A stretch of DNA of 24,527 nucleotides from Treponema sp. (lineage in GTDB: Bacteria; Spirochaetota; Spirochaetia; Treponematales; Treponemataceae), in the NCBI GenBank assembly GCA_017390125.1, contig JAFPCT010000208.1, positions 1 through 24,527 on the forward strand. The letters are read 5' to 3'. Shown here in pieces: positions 22,472-24,527 of this stretch; the stretch's first letter is position 1; the number at the start of each line of letters is the position of its first letter. Under the pieces are notes generated by a model. It saw only the letters and a program-made list of their open reading frames with translations. It was not told where the DNA came from and searched no databases. Position numbers and translations under genes: made by a program.

Positions 22472-23428
22472 ATGAAAAAAAGTTTTAAAATCTCGATTTT
22501 TATGTTTTTACTCGCCGGAGCCTCTCTTACAGCGGAAAACTCTTTCAATCCGACCGAAATGATTGTGATCCCTAAGACGGAATACATAATCGGCGAAGAC
22601 TGCCAGACATACACAGCAAAAAGAACAGTAAACGAATTTTCAATTGCACGATATGAGACTGTATATTCTTTGTGGTATTCAGTAATGGAGAAAGCAAAGA
22701 AGCTGGGCTACAAATTCCAGAATCCGGGACAAGAAGGATCCGAAGGAAAGTATGCAAGTTCTCCTACAGAACAGAATTCTTCTCAGCCTGTCACAATGAT
22801 AAGCTGGTACGATGCGATCGTGTGGTGCAATGCATACAGCGAAACAAGCGGACTTACACCGTGCTATACATACAAGGGAAAAGTGATAAAAGACTCCACA
22901 AATACAGCACCCTGCGATCTTTCTGAATGCAATTTCTTTGCGGACGGTTACCGGCTTCCTACAGAAGCAGAATGGGAGCTTGCCGCCAGATGGCACCCTG
23001 CAAAAAATCCAGGCGAAGATAACGTAATTGCTTCCGGCGGAGAAGTTTCCTACGGAGAAGAAAGGGAGGACGGACTCTCAGGCTACTACTGGACAAGCGA
23101 AAATACAGACAGAACCCACAAAGTCGGAACTTCCGGAACTGCATTCGAAGAGATTGCATTTGTGGCTCCCGGCTCGGGACTCTGCAATGCGGCCGGCATC
23201 TTTGACATGACCGGAAATGTACTGGAATACTGCTGGGACTGGTACTCTAACTACGACGAGCAGGAAGAAGGGAAAATCTCTTCAGGACCGGCCTATGGAA
23301 GCAAACGCATAAGCCGCGGCGGAAGCTGGTCTGAATACACGCTTTTTGAATACACCGGCGACAGATACAGCTTCGACCCTAACGAATGCTACAATTACAT
23401 GGGATTCAGGGTTGTGCAGTCCCGCTGA
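22472..23428 (+). CDS. Secreted FGE-sulfatase/SUMF1-domain protein, without the catalytic cysteine pair
   Basis: The 318-residue protein starts with a Sec signal peptide (MKKSFKISIFMFLLAGASLT, cut near residue 21). A formylglycine-generating-enzyme-like domain follows: MISWYDAIVWCNAYSE (109-124), RLPTEAEWELAAR (161-173), DMTGNVLEYCWDW (245-257), RGGSW (282-286) and final GFRVVQ. In true FGE two cysteines follow RGGSW; here the stretch is SEYTLFEYTGDRYS with none. It is therefore probably a C-type-lectin-like binding or other enzyme domain acting outside the cytoplasm, and not a sulfatase activator. Several other cysteines (44, 119, 131, 148, 153, 238, 254, 306) could form disulfides. The ribosome site GAGGGAG is rather distant from the ATG. 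It follows corA by 31 bases. Confidence 0.85.
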   Translation: MKKSFKISIFMFLLAGASLTAENSFNPTEMIVIPKTEYIIGEDCQTYTAKRTVNEFSIARYETVYSLWYSVMEKAKKLGYKFQNPGQEGSEGKYASSPTEQNSSQPVTMISWYDAIVWCNAYSETSGLTPCYTYKGKVIKDSTNTAPCDLSECNFFADGYRLPTEAEWELAARWHPAKNPGEDNVIASGGEVSYGEEREDGLSGYYWTSENTDRTHKVGTSGTAFEEIAFVAPGSGLCNAAGIFDMTGNVLEYCWDWYSNYDEQEEGKISSGPAYGSKRISRGGSWSEYTLFEYTGDRYSFDPNECYNYMGFRVVQSR

Positions 23429-23453
23429 AAGGCTGCACCTTTTCCCCTGAGCA

Positions 23454-24527
23454 TCATATCTTTTCAATGGCAGCTTTAAGCGCGTCCATCTGCTCTTTAG
23501 TACCGATTGTTATGCGGACATAGTCTTCTATGCCTTTTGTACTGAAGTGGCGTACAAGAATTCCTTCATGCTTAATCCGCCTGTAGACTTCCTCACCGCT
23601 TACAGAAGGATGCCGTGCAAGCACAAAATTTGTTTTGCTCGGAACAAACTCCCAGCCCTTTTCTGCAAGGAATGACTGGAATGATTCCCTCTGCTCAACG
23701 ACCTTTCTCGCACATTCACAATAATATGCCGGATTGCGGCAGGCTGTGTTTCCGGCAACCTGAGCAAGAGCATCAATAGGGAAATGGTTAAGGCTGTTTT
23801 TAACAGTAGTAATGAAGTTTACTATTTCCGGAGAGGCAACAATATAACCAAGGCGCATTCCTGCACCGCAAAGGCTCTTGCTGAAAGTACGTACAATGAG
23901 CAGGTTCTTGAATTCTGCAAGAAGCGGAATGCAGGATTCGCCGCCAAAATCACAATAAGCCTCATCAACGACAAAAATCTGGTCAGGAGAAGCTTTTTTG
24001 AGCATTGCACGAACTTCTTCCCTTGAAAGGGAAATTCCGCTTGGTGCATTAGGATTTGCAAAAATAAGGCCTGAACCGTTTTTCCCTGCACGGGAAAGCA
24101 GCTCCTCCGTATCAAGAGACCAGTCCTTTTTCATTGGAACTACATCAGTCTCAATATTGTAAAAGCCTGCATAAACAGGATAAAAGCTGTATGTAAATTC
24201 CGGAAGAACAAGGCGCTTTCCGCTGTCAAAAAAGGCATAGAAGACAAACGAAAGAACCTCGTCACTGCCGTTTCCGCTGTAAATCATGTCCGGAGTAACG
24301 GTGAACGGAATTAAATCTTTTTCAGAAGGCCGTACATTCTCACCCTCAGTAACAGCATTGCAAAGCACTCCGCCGGTACGGTTCAGCATATCGGCAATGG
24401 CAGCATGCAGCTCCAGAGAATCCGGATCAGGATAAAGCGCAAGCTTCATTGGATTTTTGTTTATGAAATCAATGAGGGCTTCCTGAACTTTTGAGCTTGG
24501 AGCATATGGATTTTCATTTGCATTTAA
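23454..24527 (-). CDS. hisC: Histidinol-phosphate aminotransferase, N-terminus outside window
   Basis: The frame runs through the right edge of the window. Of 357 visible residues, the first are LNANENPYAPSS, the classic HisC opening, so only about 20-30 residues are missing. An ATG at 24449 is internal. PLP-binding features are YSGNGSDEVL, FANPNAPSG, VDEAYCDFGGES and RTFSKSLCGAGMRLGYI with the Schiff-base Lys, followed by the C-terminal VRITIGTKEQMD segment. It converts imidazole-acetol phosphate to histidinol phosphate in histidine synthesis. No other his gene is in the window. A broad aromatic or cobalamin-type aminotransferase role is less likely. It is convergent with the FGE-like gene with a 25-base gap and no recognisable terminator. 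Confidence 0.93.
   Translation of the reverse strand, partial: LNANENPYAPSSKVQEALIDFINKNPMKLALYPDPDSLELHAAIADMLNRTGGVLCNAVTEGENVRPSEKDLIPFTVTPDMIYSGNGSDEVLSFVFYAFFDSGKRLVLPEFTYSFYPVYAGFYNIETDVVPMKKDWSLDTEELLSRAGKNGSGLIFANPNAPSGISLSREEVRAMLKKASPDQIFVVDEAYCDFGGESCIPLLAEFKNLLIVRTFSKSLCGAGMRLGYIVASPEIVNFITTVKNSLNHFPIDALAQVAGNTACRNPAYYCECARKVVEQRESFQSFLAEKGWEFVPSKTNFVLARHPSVSGEEVYRRIKHEGILVRHFSTKGIEDYVRITIGTKEQMDALKAAIEKI

Noticed and set aside
23454..24449. hisC starting at the ATG at 24449
   Set aside because: The frame stays open to the window edge and encodes LNANENPYAPSS, the conserved HisC opening, so that ATG is internal.

Overview
The window looks like chromosomal DNA of a host-associated spirochaete, most likely a gut or rumen Treponema. 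The basis is a large cytoplasmic protein resembling a Treponema-restricted family (DUF5312, from memory), relaxed lipoproteins, an oadG-oadA-oadB cluster like the one I recall from treponemes, a Bacteroidetes/spirochaete-flavoured ParE, and moderate GC. The gene content is mainly housekeeping and energy metabolism. I see no tRNA, rRNA, CRISPR array, insertion sequence or prophage, and no gene-free stretch above about 180 bases.

Layout: 1-4405 (minus) is a run of DUF5312-like protein, pgeF, a solute-binding lipoprotein and a membrane sensor cut by the left edge. 4520-5755 (plus) is a CPA2-type cation:proton antiporter, sharing a bidirectional terminator with convergent parE (5795-7786, minus). 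7963-11795 (minus) is oadG-oadA-oadB, a Na+-pumping biotin-dependent decarboxylase with its own terminator. 11937-12629 (plus) is a small membrane protein resembling YhhN. 12649-14770 (minus) is lysC-dapB, for diaminopimelate and lysine. 14876-16780 (plus) is an RNB exoribonuclease. 16802-17407 (minus) is a cytidylate-kinase-like protein, divergent from 17525-19129 (plus), a membrane-anchored protein whose cytosolic half reads like a degenerate protein kinase. 19235-20725 (plus) is a stand-alone biotin-dependent acyl-CoA carboxyltransferase (mmdA/pccB type) with a strong promoter and terminator. 20798-21232 (minus) is a small lipoprotein. 21394-23428 (plus) is corA plus a secreted FGE-like protein. 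23454-24527 (minus) is hisC, its N-terminus cut by the right edge.

The genes suggest sodium-coupled energetics: OadGAB would couple decarboxylation to Na+ export, the antiporter would interconvert Na+ and H+ gradients, and the orphan carboxyltransferase could feed the same biotin carriers. OadA unusually carries two biotin-attachment domains exactly 100 residues apart, so OadA plus the orphan MmdA contain the parts of a methylmalonyl-CoA/oxaloacetate transcarboxylase. Other points of interest are the membrane-anchored pseudokinase and a recurring arrangement in which a sigma70-like -10 element lies 6-10 bases before the start codon with no Shine-Dalgarno sequence, suggesting leaderless mRNAs.
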